Below, piece after piece: positions 42,395-51,416 of a stretch of DNA of 64,000 bases. The notes under the pieces are model-generated. The model had not been told where the DNA came from. It worked only from the letters and a program-made list of their open reading frames with translations, and made no database searches. Position 1 is the stretch's first letter. Every line of letters begins with the position of its first letter. Origin of the DNA: Pelomonas baiyunensis. Lineage in GTDB: Bacteria > Pseudomonadota > Gammaproteobacteria > Burkholderiales > Burkholderiaceae_C. Location of the stretch: NCBI RefSeq assembly GCF_043555935.1, contig NZ_JBIGIB010000007.1, positions 175,247 to 239,246 on the forward strand, given 5' to 3'. The position numbers and the translations under genes are program-made.

Positions 42395-43173
42395 GGGAGC
42401 CAATCCAGTGCAGCCACGTGCTGCGGCATGTCGAACTCGGGGTCGTAGGTCGGCCCCAAAAAATAAAGCCCATCGGGCGCGAAGGTCGGCGCTGCAACTT
42501 TGCGATCGCGTGCGGCCAGCACCTCGGTGACCCAGTCCGGCGACCGCGTGCCCGTTCCCACCGCCAGCAAACAGCCCATGAGGTTGCGGACCATGTGGTG
42601 CAAGAACGCACTCGCTTCAAACTCGAATCGCCAGTAGTCACCCCGACGCTGCACCCGAATTTCGCGCAGGTGTTTGATGGGAGACGCCGCCTGGCACTCG
42701 GACGAGCGGAACGATGAAAAGTCATGCTCACCGATCAGCCGCTGCGCCGCCGCTTCCAACGCGGCTTGGTCCAGCGGCCGGAAGATCCAACCGCACTGGC
42801 CGGACTCGATGGCCGGCCGCACCGCCGACTCCAGCAACAGGTAGGCATACCGGCGGCCGCGGGCGGAATTGCGCGCATGGAACCCATCGCCGGGAAACCG
42901 ACACCACTGAATGGCGATGTCCGGCGGCAGGTATCGATTGCTGCCACGCACCCAGGAAAACGGCTCGCGCACGACGTCGGTGTCGAAGTGCACCACTTGG
43001 TTGATGCCATGAACGCCGGTGTCGGTGCGCCCCGCGCACAGGGTTCGGATGGGCTGCGCCGCGAAGGCCGACAAGCCCTTCTCCAGGGCATCCTGCACCG
43101 TGCGCCCATTGGGCTGGCTCTGCCAGCCGTTGTAGCCACCACCGCGGTAGCTCACCCCAAGTGCAACTCTCAT
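42391..43173 (-). CDS. truA: tRNA pseudouridine(38-40) synthase
   Basis: Makes pseudouridine at positions 38-40 of the anticodon arm. The 260-residue product has the catalytic Asp51 in CAGRTDTGVHG and the conserved N-terminal YRGGGYNGWQ. It starts 13 bases from a terminator that separates it from fimV. It overlaps trpF, so trpF expression is coupled to truA. Confidence 0.97.
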   Translation of the reverse strand: MRVALGVSYRGGGYNGWQSQPNGRTVQDALEKGLSAFAAQPIRTLCAGRTDTGVHGINQVVHFDTDVVREPFSWVRGSNRYLPPDIAIQWCRFPGDGFHARNSARGRRYAYLLLESAVRPAIESGQCGWIFRPLDQAALEAAAQRLIGEHDFSSFRSSECQAASPIKHLREIRVQRRGDYWRFEFEASAFLHHMVRNLMGCLLAVGTGTRSPDWVTEVLAARDRKVAAPTFAPDGLYFLGPTYDPEFDMPQHVAALDWLP

Positions 43174-43186
43174 CGCGCCTCAACAA

Positions 43187-43214
43187 GAAAAAACGCCCGG
43201 CAGTGCCGGGCGTT
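43187..43214 (-). terminator. rho-independent terminator after fimV
   Basis: On the minus strand ACGCCCGG, loop CACTG, CCGGGCGT, followed by TTTTTC. It ends fimV transcription just before truA. Confidence 0.88.
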
Positions 43215-43252
43215 GCAGTATCGCGGCTGTCGGCCCGGCCAGGGCCCCGCCG

Positions 43253-45781
43253 TCAACGCAGTTCGTTCAGCATCGCTTGCGCGCGATCCTTCAGAGAACC
43301 GCTCGCGCGTTGCAGCAACTCCTGCAGCACTTCACGGGCCCCTTCGGTGTCACCGATCTGGCGGAACTCGTCAGCCAACTCCAGTTGGCGCACCAGCGGA
43401 TCGCCATCGTCATCGCCCAGGGCCTCCAACGCTTGTGCCAGTTGGTCTGGGCTTTCCGCCGAAGCGGCCGGCTCACCCAGGTCGAAGTCGAGGTCCGTCG
43501 ATGCGGTTGCCGGCTTGGACGAAGGCGCATCCAACGCGCCCAGGTCGAAGCTCAAATCAGGCGCGGGCGGCGCGGTGCGCGTGCCACGGCTGGAGACATC
43601 GAAGTCCATCGACATCGGCAGCGGCTCCGCCGAAGCTGGCATGGCTTGGGTGGCCGCCATCGGGTCAGCCGACACCGGCTCCGGCGCATCCAGATCCAGG
43701 TCCAGCGCGAGATCGAAACCACTCACCGGGCCCGTGTCCGGACCACTGCGCATCGCGTCTGTCGCCATGGCAGCAGCAGCCGCCAGCGCACCAGCCGGCA
43801 CCGCCGTCTGCGGCAGGGTGCTGGCGTTCATGGGCTCAGGCCGCAGGTCCGGGCCGTCGTCGTTCAACAACGGCGCGCCGCCAGGCTGGTACAGCGGATT
43901 GTCCGGATCGATACCGCGCCCCAGCTCCTGCGCCTTGGCCCAGTCTTCGCCGGTTCCACGGGTTTCGGCAAACAGCTGAACCGCCAGCTGCTCGAACCCC
44001 TTGGTGTCGCGCCGCTTGGCGTACACCTCGAGCAGCTTCAGTCGGATGGCCAGGCGTGCCGGGTTGGCACGCAGGGCTTCCTTCAGGATTTCTTCGGCCT
44101 GCAGGTCGCGGCCGTAAGCCAAGTACACATCTGCCTCGGCCACCGGGTCCACGTCACCAATGGCATCGAGCTGGCTCAGCGAGTAGCTCATGCTGGACTG
44201 GCCGCTGTTCTGCGCATCGCGAGTGTCCACGCGCTGACCGCCCGTGCCGCCGAAGAACGAGTCGGGCTGCAAACGGCTTTCGTGGAAGCCGGTCTCGGCC
44301 GCATTGGCCGGACGGCGCGAGCGCAGCCGGTACAAGCCCAGGCCGCCCAACACCGCAACCAGCACCCCGGCCAGCGGCAGCACGACCGGGCTGTCCAGCA
44401 GCGATTCGATGAACCCCGGAGGCTCAGCCGCAGGGGGTGGCGGCAACGGTGCGCTGGCGCGCGGAGCGGGCTTGGACGCTGCGACGCTGGCCGCAGCCGC
44501 CGGAGCCGAGGCCGTCAGCGCCGCGGAAGCCACCTCGGCAGCAGCCACCAGCGGCGCCGGTGCAGCGACCACCGGCGGCGCCTCAGGCGCCGGCGCCGAC
44601 GCGCCTGCAGGGGCAGGACGCGCTGCGCTGGACAGCTTCTTCAGCTCTTCCACGTTGCGGGTCAACTCGGCCACGCGCGCGGCCGCATCCTTGCGCTCGG
44701 CGTCCTTCGACACCTTGGCCTCTGCAGCGCTCGCGGCGGGGCTGTTGCTCTTGCTCAGCGTGAGCTTGTCAGGCGTCGGGGCTGCGGCCGGCTTGCGGTC
44801 TTCCACCGCCGCCTGCACCTGCCCCTTGGACTGGCGCTCGCTCTCCGCGGTTTGCAGCGTGGGCGCCGCGGACGCCAGGCGTTGGCGGTAGGCCGAGAAG
44901 TCAGCGCTTTGCGCCAGGATGATCTGGCGGGCCTCCGGCGCCGACACAGAGGCCAACGCCTCGCTGCCCGGCACCATCAACGTGCTGCCCGCCTTGAGGC
45001 GGTTCATGTTGCCGTCGATGAAGGCGTCTGGGTTGTTGCGGAACAGACCAACCAGCATCTGGTCCAGCGAGATGCCGCTGACTTGCGTCTTGCCGGCCAC
45101 GCGCGACAGAGAGTCACCCGGACGCACCGTGTACTCCGACGCGGCAGTCACGGGCGGGCGCACCGGCGCCGGGGCCGGCACGGGCGCCGGGGCTGCAGCG
45201 CGAGCCGACGCTACCGGCGCGGCAGGTGCGGGAGCCGGCGCACGCGGCAAGGCCGTGGCCGACGACGGTGCGGGCGCAGGCACCGCTTCCGACGTGGCCG
45301 CAGCAATGGCCGGAGCCGCCGTCACCGCCGGCGCGGGCTTGTTCATGCCCGGCGGGTCGAACAGCAGCGTGTATTCACGCACCAAACGGCCGCTGGCCCA
45401 GGTCAGCTCAAGGATGACGTCGACGAACGGCTCCTGCACCGAGCGGTCACTGCTGACGCGCAGCACCGTACGGCCGTTGTTGCGAACGACCTGCACCTGC
45501 GCAGAGGTCAGCACCGGGTTGTATTCGACGCCGCTGGTGCGGTAGGCCTCCGGTGGCGCAACCCGCACCCGCAGCGTTGCTGCCTCTTCGGCACTGATGC
45601 TGCTGACATCGATCTCGGCGCGCATGGTTTCACCCAGCGCCGACTGCACGCTGAGCTTGCCCAGACCCAAAGCCTGGGCGCTGGTGCCAGCCACGAGCAA
45701 TGCGGCGGCAAGGGCGAGGTGATGGCGCGCAAAACCCGTGACCCGGGCTCCATCGCGTGCGTCGCGGATGTGGTTTTTCAA
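43253..45781 (-). CDS. fimV: FimV-type peptidoglycan-binding membrane protein
   Basis: Polar hub protein of the FimV/TspA family, linked to type IV pilus assembly and twitching. The 842-residue reading has a signal peptide ending TSAQA, the FimV N-terminal domain (LGKLSVQSALGE), a Pro/Ala linker, a LysM domain around residues 216-270 (YTVRPGDSLSRVAG), one membrane helix near 463-485, and the C-terminal FimV motif DPLVRQLELADEFRQIGD. I chose a TTG start at 45781 because GGGGAA lies upstream and it places a Lys just before the signal peptide; the ATG at 45847 lacks a ribosome-binding site and would add 22 residues. Confidence 0.9.
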   Translation of the reverse strand: MKNHIRDARDGARVTGFARHHLALAAALLVAGTSAQALGLGKLSVQSALGETMRAEIDVSSISAEEAATLRVRVAPPEAYRTSGVEYNPVLTSAQVQVVRNNGRTVLRVSSDRSVQEPFVDVILELTWASGRLVREYTLLFDPPGMNKPAPAVTAAPAIAAATSEAVPAPAPSSATALPRAPAPAPAAPVASARAAAPAPVPAPAPVRPPVTAASEYTVRPGDSLSRVAGKTQVSGISLDQMLVGLFRNNPDAFIDGNMNRLKAGSTLMVPGSEALASVSAPEARQIILAQSADFSAYRQRLASAAPTLQTAESERQSKGQVQAAVEDRKPAAAPTPDKLTLSKSNSPAASAAEAKVSKDAERKDAAARVAELTRNVEELKKLSSAARPAPAGASAPAPEAPPVVAAPAPLVAAAEVASAALTASAPAAAASVAASKPAPRASAPLPPPPAAEPPGFIESLLDSPVVLPLAGVLVAVLGGLGLYRLRSRRPANAAETGFHESRLQPDSFFGGTGGQRVDTRDAQNSGQSSMSYSLSQLDAIGDVDPVAEADVYLAYGRDLQAEEILKEALRANPARLAIRLKLLEVYAKRRDTKGFEQLAVQLFAETRGTGEDWAKAQELGRGIDPDNPLYQPGGAPLLNDDGPDLRPEPMNASTLPQTAVPAGALAAAAAMATDAMRSGPDTGPVSGFDLALDLDLDAPEPVSADPMAATQAMPASAEPLPMSMDFDVSSRGTRTAPPAPDLSFDLGALDAPSSKPATASTDLDFDLGEPAASAESPDQLAQALEALGDDDGDPLVRQLELADEFRQIGDTEGAREVLQELLQRASGSLKDRAQAMLNELR

Positions 45782-46024
45782 GGCGTTCCCCAAAGCAACA
45801 AGGCGGAACTCCAACGGAGCCCGCCTGTCTCGATCTTCAGCGCGCATGGCGCGAACCGGGTCTGAAAGCTGGTTTGCACGATGTCGCTAGCGTCGAGTTT
45901 CAAATCGAAAACACAACGGGATCAAGCATATACGCGGAAATGCTCACGCGATACCTGACGTGTCGCGCGGATTCCATTTCCACGCCCGGGTGAACCCTAG
46001 GTGTACACGTAAAAGACCGTAAGT

Positions 46025-46064
46025 GAAACCGGGCCCCTCGGCGGCTGCCGAGGGGCCCGGTTTC
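46025..46064 (-). terminator. 18-bp perfect hairpin after asd
   Basis: GAAACCGGGCCCCTCGGC, loop of 4 bases, then the exact complement. There is no U tract on either strand. It begins 19 bases after the asd stop, so it probably ends asd mRNA or protects its 3' end. Confidence 0.6.
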
Positions 46065-46083
46065 GCTGCGTTGACGCGTCAGG

Positions 46084-47196
46084 TCAACGCTCGATCAGGA
46101 TGCGCAGCATGCGCCGCAGCGGCTCGGCGGCACCCCAGAGCAGTTGGTCACCGATGGTGAAAGCGCCGAGGTACTCGGGGCCCATCGCCAGCTTGCGCAC
46201 GCGGCCGACCGGGATGGTCATCGTGCCGGTGACGGCCACCGGGGTCAGGTGCTTGAGCGTGTCTTCCCGCGTGTTCGGCACGTACTGCACCCACTCGTTG
46301 TCGGCGCGGATCATGGCCTCGATGTCGGCCAGGGGCACGTCCTTCTTCAGCTTGAAGGTCAAGGCCTGGCTGTGGCAGCGCATGGCGCCGACACGCACGC
46401 AGAAGCCGTCGACGGGAATGGCGCCGGAGCCAAGGATCTTGTTGGTCTCGGCCATGCCCTTCCACTCTTCCTTGGACTGACCGTTGCCGAGGTCCTTGTC
46501 GATCCAGGGAATCAGCGAACCGCCCAGCGGCACGCCGAAGTTGGCGGTCTCGTCCGCACTCAGGGAACGCTGCTTGGCGATGACCTGGCGGTCAATCTCG
46601 AGGATGGCGCTTTTCGGGTCGTCCAACAGCGGCTTCACTGCGGCATTCAGCGTGCCGTACTGCGTCAGCAGCTCGCGCATGTGCTGGGCGCCACCACCGG
46701 AAGCCGCCTGATAGGTCTGCGTGGACATCCACTCCACAAGGCCTGCCTTGTACAGCGCGCCAACGCCCATCAGCATGCAGCTGACGGTGCAGTTGCCGCC
46801 GATCCAGTTCTTGCCGCCGTTGGCGAGCGCCTGGTCAATGACGGGGCGATTGACCGGGTCCAGGATGATGACGGCGTCGTCCGCCATCCGCAGCGTGGAC
46901 GCGGCGTCGATCCAGTGGCCGTTCCAGCCAGCCGCGCGCAGCTTGGGGTACACCTCGGTGGTGTAGTCGCCGCCCTGGGCGGTGATGATGATGTCGCAGC
47001 GCTTGAGCTGCTCGATGTCGAACGCGTTTTGCAGCGACTTCTCGTTCTTCGCCTGGGCCGGGGCGGCGCCGCCGGCGTTGGAGGTCGAGAAGAACAGCGG
47101 CTCGATCAGGTCGAAATCTCGCTCGGCGGTCATGCGCTCCATGAGCACCGAACCCACCATGCCGCGCCAGCCTACGAGGCCTACCAAGGTCGTCAT
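46084..47196 (-). CDS. asd: aspartate-semialdehyde dehydrogenase
   Basis: Reduces aspartyl phosphate to the semialdehyde, the branch point to Lys, Met, Thr and diaminopimelate. The 370-residue product has the NADP motif VGWRGMVGSVLMERM at the N-terminus and the catalytic Cys136 in GGNCTVSCML. The ATG at 47196 has AAAGGAA 6 bases upstream; a TTG at 47202 is less likely. It follows leuB by 93 bases. Confidence 0.97.
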   Translation of the reverse strand: MTTLVGLVGWRGMVGSVLMERMTAERDFDLIEPLFFSTSNAGGAAPAQAKNEKSLQNAFDIEQLKRCDIIITAQGGDYTTEVYPKLRAAGWNGHWIDAASTLRMADDAVIILDPVNRPVIDQALANGGKNWIGGNCTVSCMLMGVGALYKAGLVEWMSTQTYQAASGGGAQHMRELLTQYGTLNAAVKPLLDDPKSAILEIDRQVIAKQRSLSADETANFGVPLGGSLIPWIDKDLGNGQSKEEWKGMAETNKILGSGAIPVDGFCVRVGAMRCHSQALTFKLKKDVPLADIEAMIRADNEWVQYVPNTREDTLKHLTPVAVTGTMTIPVGRVRKLAMGPEYLGAFTIGDQLLWGAAEPLRRMLRILIER

Positions 47197-47289
47197 CTTC
47201 AATTCCTTTGTCTGTCGTTCACCAAACCCCTTCCACTTTGGGCCCCGGCTCGTTCGCCGGGTCTGGTGGGGGCGAGACGAGACGGAGCT

Positions 47290-48384
47290 TTAGCTCTTAA
47301 TGGTTTTGGTGGTCGTGATGGCTTTGACGACAGCGTCGCCCATCTCGATGGTGGAAACCTTCGAGGTGCCTTCACTCCAGATGTCGGCCGTGCGCAAGCC
47401 CTGGGCCAGCACCGATTCCACCGCGGCTTCAATGCGAGCGGCGGCGTCGGGGAGGTTGAGGGAGAACTTGAGCATCATGGCAGCGGACAAGATTGTAGCC
47501 AGCGGGTTGGCGATGCCCTGGCCAGCGATGTCCGGCGCGCTGCCGTGGCTGGGCTCGTAGAGGCCCTTGTTGTTCGCGTCCAGCGACGCAGAGGGCAGCA
47601 TGCCGATGGAGCCGGTCAGCATCGCGGCTTCGTCCGACAGGATGTCGCCAAACATGTTGCCGGTCACGACGACGTCGAACTTCTTGGGCGCCTTGACGAG
47701 TTGCATCGCCGCGTTGTCCACGTACATGTGGTCCAGCGCCACGTCGGGGTACTGGGCGTGCACCTCGGTGACCACGTCCTTCCACAGCTGGGAGGTCTCC
47801 AGCACGTTGGCCTTGTCGACGCTGGTCAGGCGCTTGTTGCGCTTTTGTGCGGCCTGGAACGCCACGTGCGCAATGCGCTCGATCTCCGGGCGCGAGTAGC
47901 GCATCGTGTCGAAGCCTTCCTCGCTGCCGGGGAAGTGGCCATCCACGGCCGTGCGGCGGCCGCGCGGCTGGCCGAAGTAGATGTCGCCGGTCAGCTCGCG
48001 GATGATGAGGATGTCGAGCCCCGCCACCAGCTCGGGCTTGAGCGAGGAGGCATGGGTGAGCTGCTCATAACAGATGGCCGGGCGGAAGTTGGCGAACAGG
48101 CCCAGGGCCTTGCGCAGGCCGAGGATGGCCTGCTCGGGGCGCAGCGCGCGCTCAAGCTTGTCGTACTTCCAATCGCCGACAGCGCCGAACAGGACGGCGT
48201 CGGCCTCCTGGGCGAGCTTCAGCGTGGCGGGGGGCAGCGGGTGGCCGCTAGTCTCATAGGCCTTGCCGCCCACGTCCGCCCATTCGAGCGTGAGGGGCAG
48301 GTCCAGCGCCTGCAACACCTTGACGGCCTCGGCCATGATTTCTGGGCCGATCCCATCGCCGGGAAGAACTGCAATCTTCTTCAT
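47290..48384 (-). CDS. leuB: 3-isopropylmalate dehydrogenase
   Basis: Oxidative decarboxylation in leucine synthesis. The 364-residue product starts MKKIAVLPGDGIGPEI and contains the signature ATILSAAMMLKFSL and the substrate-binding Arg residues around LRPEQAILGLRKAL. The ATG at 48384 shares one base with the leuD stop (TGATG). Confidence 0.98.
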   Translation of the reverse strand: MKKIAVLPGDGIGPEIMAEAVKVLQALDLPLTLEWADVGGKAYETSGHPLPPATLKLAQEADAVLFGAVGDWKYDKLERALRPEQAILGLRKALGLFANFRPAICYEQLTHASSLKPELVAGLDILIIRELTGDIYFGQPRGRRTAVDGHFPGSEEGFDTMRYSRPEIERIAHVAFQAAQKRNKRLTSVDKANVLETSQLWKDVVTEVHAQYPDVALDHMYVDNAAMQLVKAPKKFDVVVTGNMFGDILSDEAAMLTGSIGMLPSASLDANNKGLYEPSHGSAPDIAGQGIANPLATILSAAMMLKFSLNLPDAAARIEAAVESVLAQGLRTADIWSEGTSKVSTIEMGDAVVKAITTTKTIKS

Positions 48385-49031
48385 CAAATCACTCGGTTGT
48401 TCAGCCAGGGCTTGGCCGCAATACGGGCTGCCTCAAAGGCGCGGATCTTGTCGGTGTGCTGCAGCGTCAGGCCGATCTCGTCGAGGCCGCCGATCAGGCA
48501 CTCCTTGCGGAAGGGTTCGATGTCGAAGGGCAGCTCGGCGCCGTCCGGCTTGACGACGACCTGCCGCGGCAAGTCAACGGTGAGCTGGTAGCCCGGGAAG
48601 GCGGCAACTTCATCGAACAGCCGGGCGATGGCGCTCTCGGGCAGCACGATCGGCAACAAGCCGTTCTTGAAGCAGTTGTTAAAGAAGATGTCGGCGAAGC
48701 TCGGCGCCAGGATGGCGCGGAAGCCGTACTGCTGCAGCGCCCAGGGCGCGTGCTCGCGGCTGGAGCCGCAGCCGAAATTGGCGCGGGCGATCAGCACGCT
48801 GGCCCCCGCATAGCGCGGCTGGTTCAGCACGAAATCGGGGTTGGGCTTGCGGCTGGCCGGGTCTTGCCCCGGCTCGCCGTGGTCCAGGTAGCGCCATTCA
48901 TCGAACAGGTTGGGGCCGAAGCCCGAGCGCTTGATCGACTTCAGGAACTGCTTCGGGATGATCGCGTCGGTGTCGACGTTCTCGCGGTCCATGGGCGCCA
49001 CGAGGCCCTTGTGGAGAGTGAACTTGTCCAT
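48384..49031 (-). CDS. leuD: 3-isopropylmalate dehydratase small subunit
   Basis: Swivel-domain subunit of isopropylmalate isomerase. The 215-residue product begins MDKFTLHKGLVAPMDRENVDTD and has the family motif ANFGCGSSREHAPWAL. It starts 1 base after leuC and shares a base with leuB. Confidence 0.98.
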   Translation of the reverse strand: MDKFTLHKGLVAPMDRENVDTDAIIPKQFLKSIKRSGFGPNLFDEWRYLDHGEPGQDPASRKPNPDFVLNQPRYAGASVLIARANFGCGSSREHAPWALQQYGFRAILAPSFADIFFNNCFKNGLLPIVLPESAIARLFDEVAAFPGYQLTVDLPRQVVVKPDGAELPFDIEPFRKECLIGGLDEIGLTLQHTDKIRAFEAARIAAKPWLNNRVI

Positions 49032-49032
49032 G

Positions 49033-50445
49033 TCAGGCGAGGGTTCGAACGTCGACGAAATGGCCGGTCATGGCGGCCGCAGCAGCCATGGCCGGGCTGA
49101 CCAGGTGGGTGCGGCCACCCGCGCCCTGACGGCCTTCGAAGTTGCGGTTGCTGGTGGAGGCGCAGCGCTCGCCCGGCTCCAGCCGGTCGGCGTTCATCGC
49201 CAGGCACATGGAGCAACCCGGCTCGCGCCACTCGAAGCCCGCGGCCTTGAAGACCTGATCCAGGCCTTCGGCCTCGGCCTGCGCCTTCACGAGACCCGAG
49301 CCAGGCACGATCAGCGCGAGCTTGATGTTGCGGGCCACGCGGCCGCCCACGCGCTTCACGACGGCGGCAGCCTCACGCATGTCCTCGATGCGGCTGTTGG
49401 TGCAGGAACCAATGAACACCTTGTCGACATGGATGTCGCTGAGCGATTTGTTGGGCTCCAGCGCCATGTAGGTCAGCGCGCGCTCGATGGCGCCGCGCTT
49501 GACGGCGTCCTTTTCCTTGTCGGGGTCGGGCACGCGGTCGTCGATGGCCAGCACCATCTCGGGCGAGGTGCCCCAGGTGACCTGTGGGCGGATCTGCGCC
49601 GCATCCAGTTCAACGACCTTGTCGAAATGCGCCCCGGCGTCGGAGTGCAGCGTGCGCCAGTACGCCACCGCCTGGTCCCACTCCACGCCTTGCGGCGAGA
49701 ACGGGCGGCCCTTGACGTAGTTGATGGTCGTGTCGTCCACGGCGATCAGACCAGCGCGCGCACCGGCTTCGATGGCCATGTTGCACACCGTCATGCGGCC
49801 TTCCATGCTCAGCGCACGGATGGCCGAGCCCGCGAACTCGATGGTGTAGCCCGTGCCGCCGGCGGTGCCGATCTTTCCGATGATGGCCAGCACGATGTCC
49901 TTGGCGCCCACGCCCTTGGCGCACTGGCCGTCCACCTTGACGAGCAGGTTCTTGGCCTTCTTGGCCGACAACGTCTGCGTGGCGAGCACGTGCTCAACCT
50001 CGCTGGTGCCAATGCCGTGCGCCAGCGCACCGAACGCGCCGTGCGTGGAGGTGTGGCTGTCGCCGCACACCACGGTCATGCCGGGCAACGTGGCGCCCTG
50101 CTCCGGGCCGATGACGTGCACGATGCCTTGGCGGCGGTCACTCATCTTGAACTGCGTGATGCCGAAGCGGTCGCAGTTGGCGTCCAGCGTGTCGACCTGC
50201 AGCTTGGACACCGGATCAGCGATGCCTTGGCTGCGGTCGGTGGTGGGCACGTTGTGGTCGCTCACCGCCAGGTTGGCGGAAAGGCGCCACACCTTGCGGC
50301 CGGCCAAGTCCAGGCCTTCAAAGGCTTGGGGGCTGGTCACTTCGTGCACGAGGTGGCGGTCGATGTAGAGCAGCGCCGTGCCATCGGGCTCGGTGTGCAC
50401 GACATGCTCGTCCCAGAGCTTGTCGTAAAGCGTACGAGAGGTCAT
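49033..50445 (-). CDS. leuC: 3-isopropylmalate dehydratase large subunit
   Basis: Aconitase-like [4Fe-4S] subunit of isopropylmalate isomerase. The 470-residue product has the cluster cysteines in FIGSCTNSRIEDMR and PGCSMCLAMN and the N-terminal TLYDKLWDEHVV. Its start overlaps the LysR gene stop by 4 bases. Confidence 0.98.
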   Translation of the reverse strand: MTSRTLYDKLWDEHVVHTEPDGTALLYIDRHLVHEVTSPQAFEGLDLAGRKVWRLSANLAVSDHNVPTTDRSQGIADPVSKLQVDTLDANCDRFGITQFKMSDRRQGIVHVIGPEQGATLPGMTVVCGDSHTSTHGAFGALAHGIGTSEVEHVLATQTLSAKKAKNLLVKVDGQCAKGVGAKDIVLAIIGKIGTAGGTGYTIEFAGSAIRALSMEGRMTVCNMAIEAGARAGLIAVDDTTINYVKGRPFSPQGVEWDQAVAYWRTLHSDAGAHFDKVVELDAAQIRPQVTWGTSPEMVLAIDDRVPDPDKEKDAVKRGAIERALTYMALEPNKSLSDIHVDKVFIGSCTNSRIEDMREAAAVVKRVGGRVARNIKLALIVPGSGLVKAQAEAEGLDQVFKAAGFEWREPGCSMCLAMNADRLEPGERCASTSNRNFEGRQGAGGRTHLVSPAMAAAAAMTGHFVDVRTLA

Positions 50446-51335
50446 TGCTTTTCGCGAGGAATGAGGGTGTCCACGAAGCGCTGCACGACGGTCGGCAGGC
50501 GCTGTTGGCGCAGCACACCCAGGTAGTAGTCACGCTCGGCCCACGACTCTTCCAGCCGCAGGGCGCGCACGCCGAAGACGCGAGTGAATCGCTCGGCCGG
50601 TTGCTCCGGCAACACGGCCACGCCCAAGCCCGACTCCACAAGCTGGGCGATGCCGTCAAAACCGCGCACTTGCAGACGCGCGTTCAGTGTCTTGCCGCGT
50701 GCGGCGGCTTGTTCGCGCATCAGCTCTTGCGCGCTGGCGCCGGCATGCAGCCCGATCAGGTCATACGCCAGCAGGTCGTCGAAGCTCACGGTTTCACGGT
50801 TGGCCAGCGGGTGCTTCAGCGGCACGAGCGCGGCCAGGCGGCCGCGGGCGAACACCCAGGTCTGCACGCGGTTGTCCAACACGGGCGCGGTGAACACGCC
50901 CACATCGGCCCGGCCTTCAGCCACCGCGGCTTGCACCTCGGCGCTGGTCAAGTCTTCCAGGCTGATGCGGATCTGGCCGTGCGCTTGCGAGAACTCCACC
51001 AGATACGGCGGCAGGCATTCAGCAATCGCGCTGGTGTTGGAGGCAATGCGCAGATGGCCCTTGATGCCGCGCGAGAACTCCATGACCTCGGTTTCGAGGG
51101 CGTAGAGCGACGCATGCAGCGAGCGGATGTGCCGCACCAGGGCGCGGCCGGCCTCGGTGGGCTCCACGCCGCGCGCGCGGCGCTCGAACAGCTGCACGCC
51201 GAGGCGGCTTTCCAGGTCGGACAGGCGCTTGCTGGCGGCCGCCAACGCCAGGTGCTCCTGGGCGGCGCCGCGCGTGATCGAGCGGGTTTGCTCGATGGCC
51301 AGCACGAGATTGAGGGTGGTGAGGTCGTGGCGCAT
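50442..51335 (-). CDS. LysR-family transcription regulator upstream of leuC
   Basis: A 297-residue LysR protein with an N-terminal winged helix (TLNLVLAIEQTRSITRGAAQ, then LALAAASKRLSDLESRLG) and a co-inducer-binding domain. It lies in the same direction as leuC and overlaps it by 4 bases, rather than being divergent as is usual for LysR targets. A role in leucine-gene control is inferred from position only. The 81 bases up to the next gene hold no operator I can name. Confidence 0.9.
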   Translation of the reverse strand: MRHDLTTLNLVLAIEQTRSITRGAAQEHLALAAASKRLSDLESRLGVQLFERRARGVEPTEAGRALVRHIRSLHASLYALETEVMEFSRGIKGHLRIASNTSAIAECLPPYLVEFSQAHGQIRISLEDLTSAEVQAAVAEGRADVGVFTAPVLDNRVQTWVFARGRLAALVPLKHPLANRETVSFDDLLAYDLIGLHAGASAQELMREQAAARGKTLNARLQVRGFDGIAQLVESGLGVAVLPEQPAERFTRVFGVRALRLEESWAERDYYLGVLRQQRLPTVVQRFVDTLIPREKQ

Positions 51336-51416
51336 GATCGTCTGACTCCAGCATAGCCTTCGTGAAGAAGGCGATTCTGCGCCAGAAAACGACGTTGGTT
51401 TCGTATTTTGCGAAAT

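Noticed and set aside
43277..45865. 862-codon plus-strand ORF opposite fimV
   Set aside because: Antisense shadow, Arg/Gln/His-rich, no signal or domain.
45990..46012. GTGTACAC palindrome upstream of fimV
   Set aside because: Only 8 bp and no promoter context; too short to call a site.
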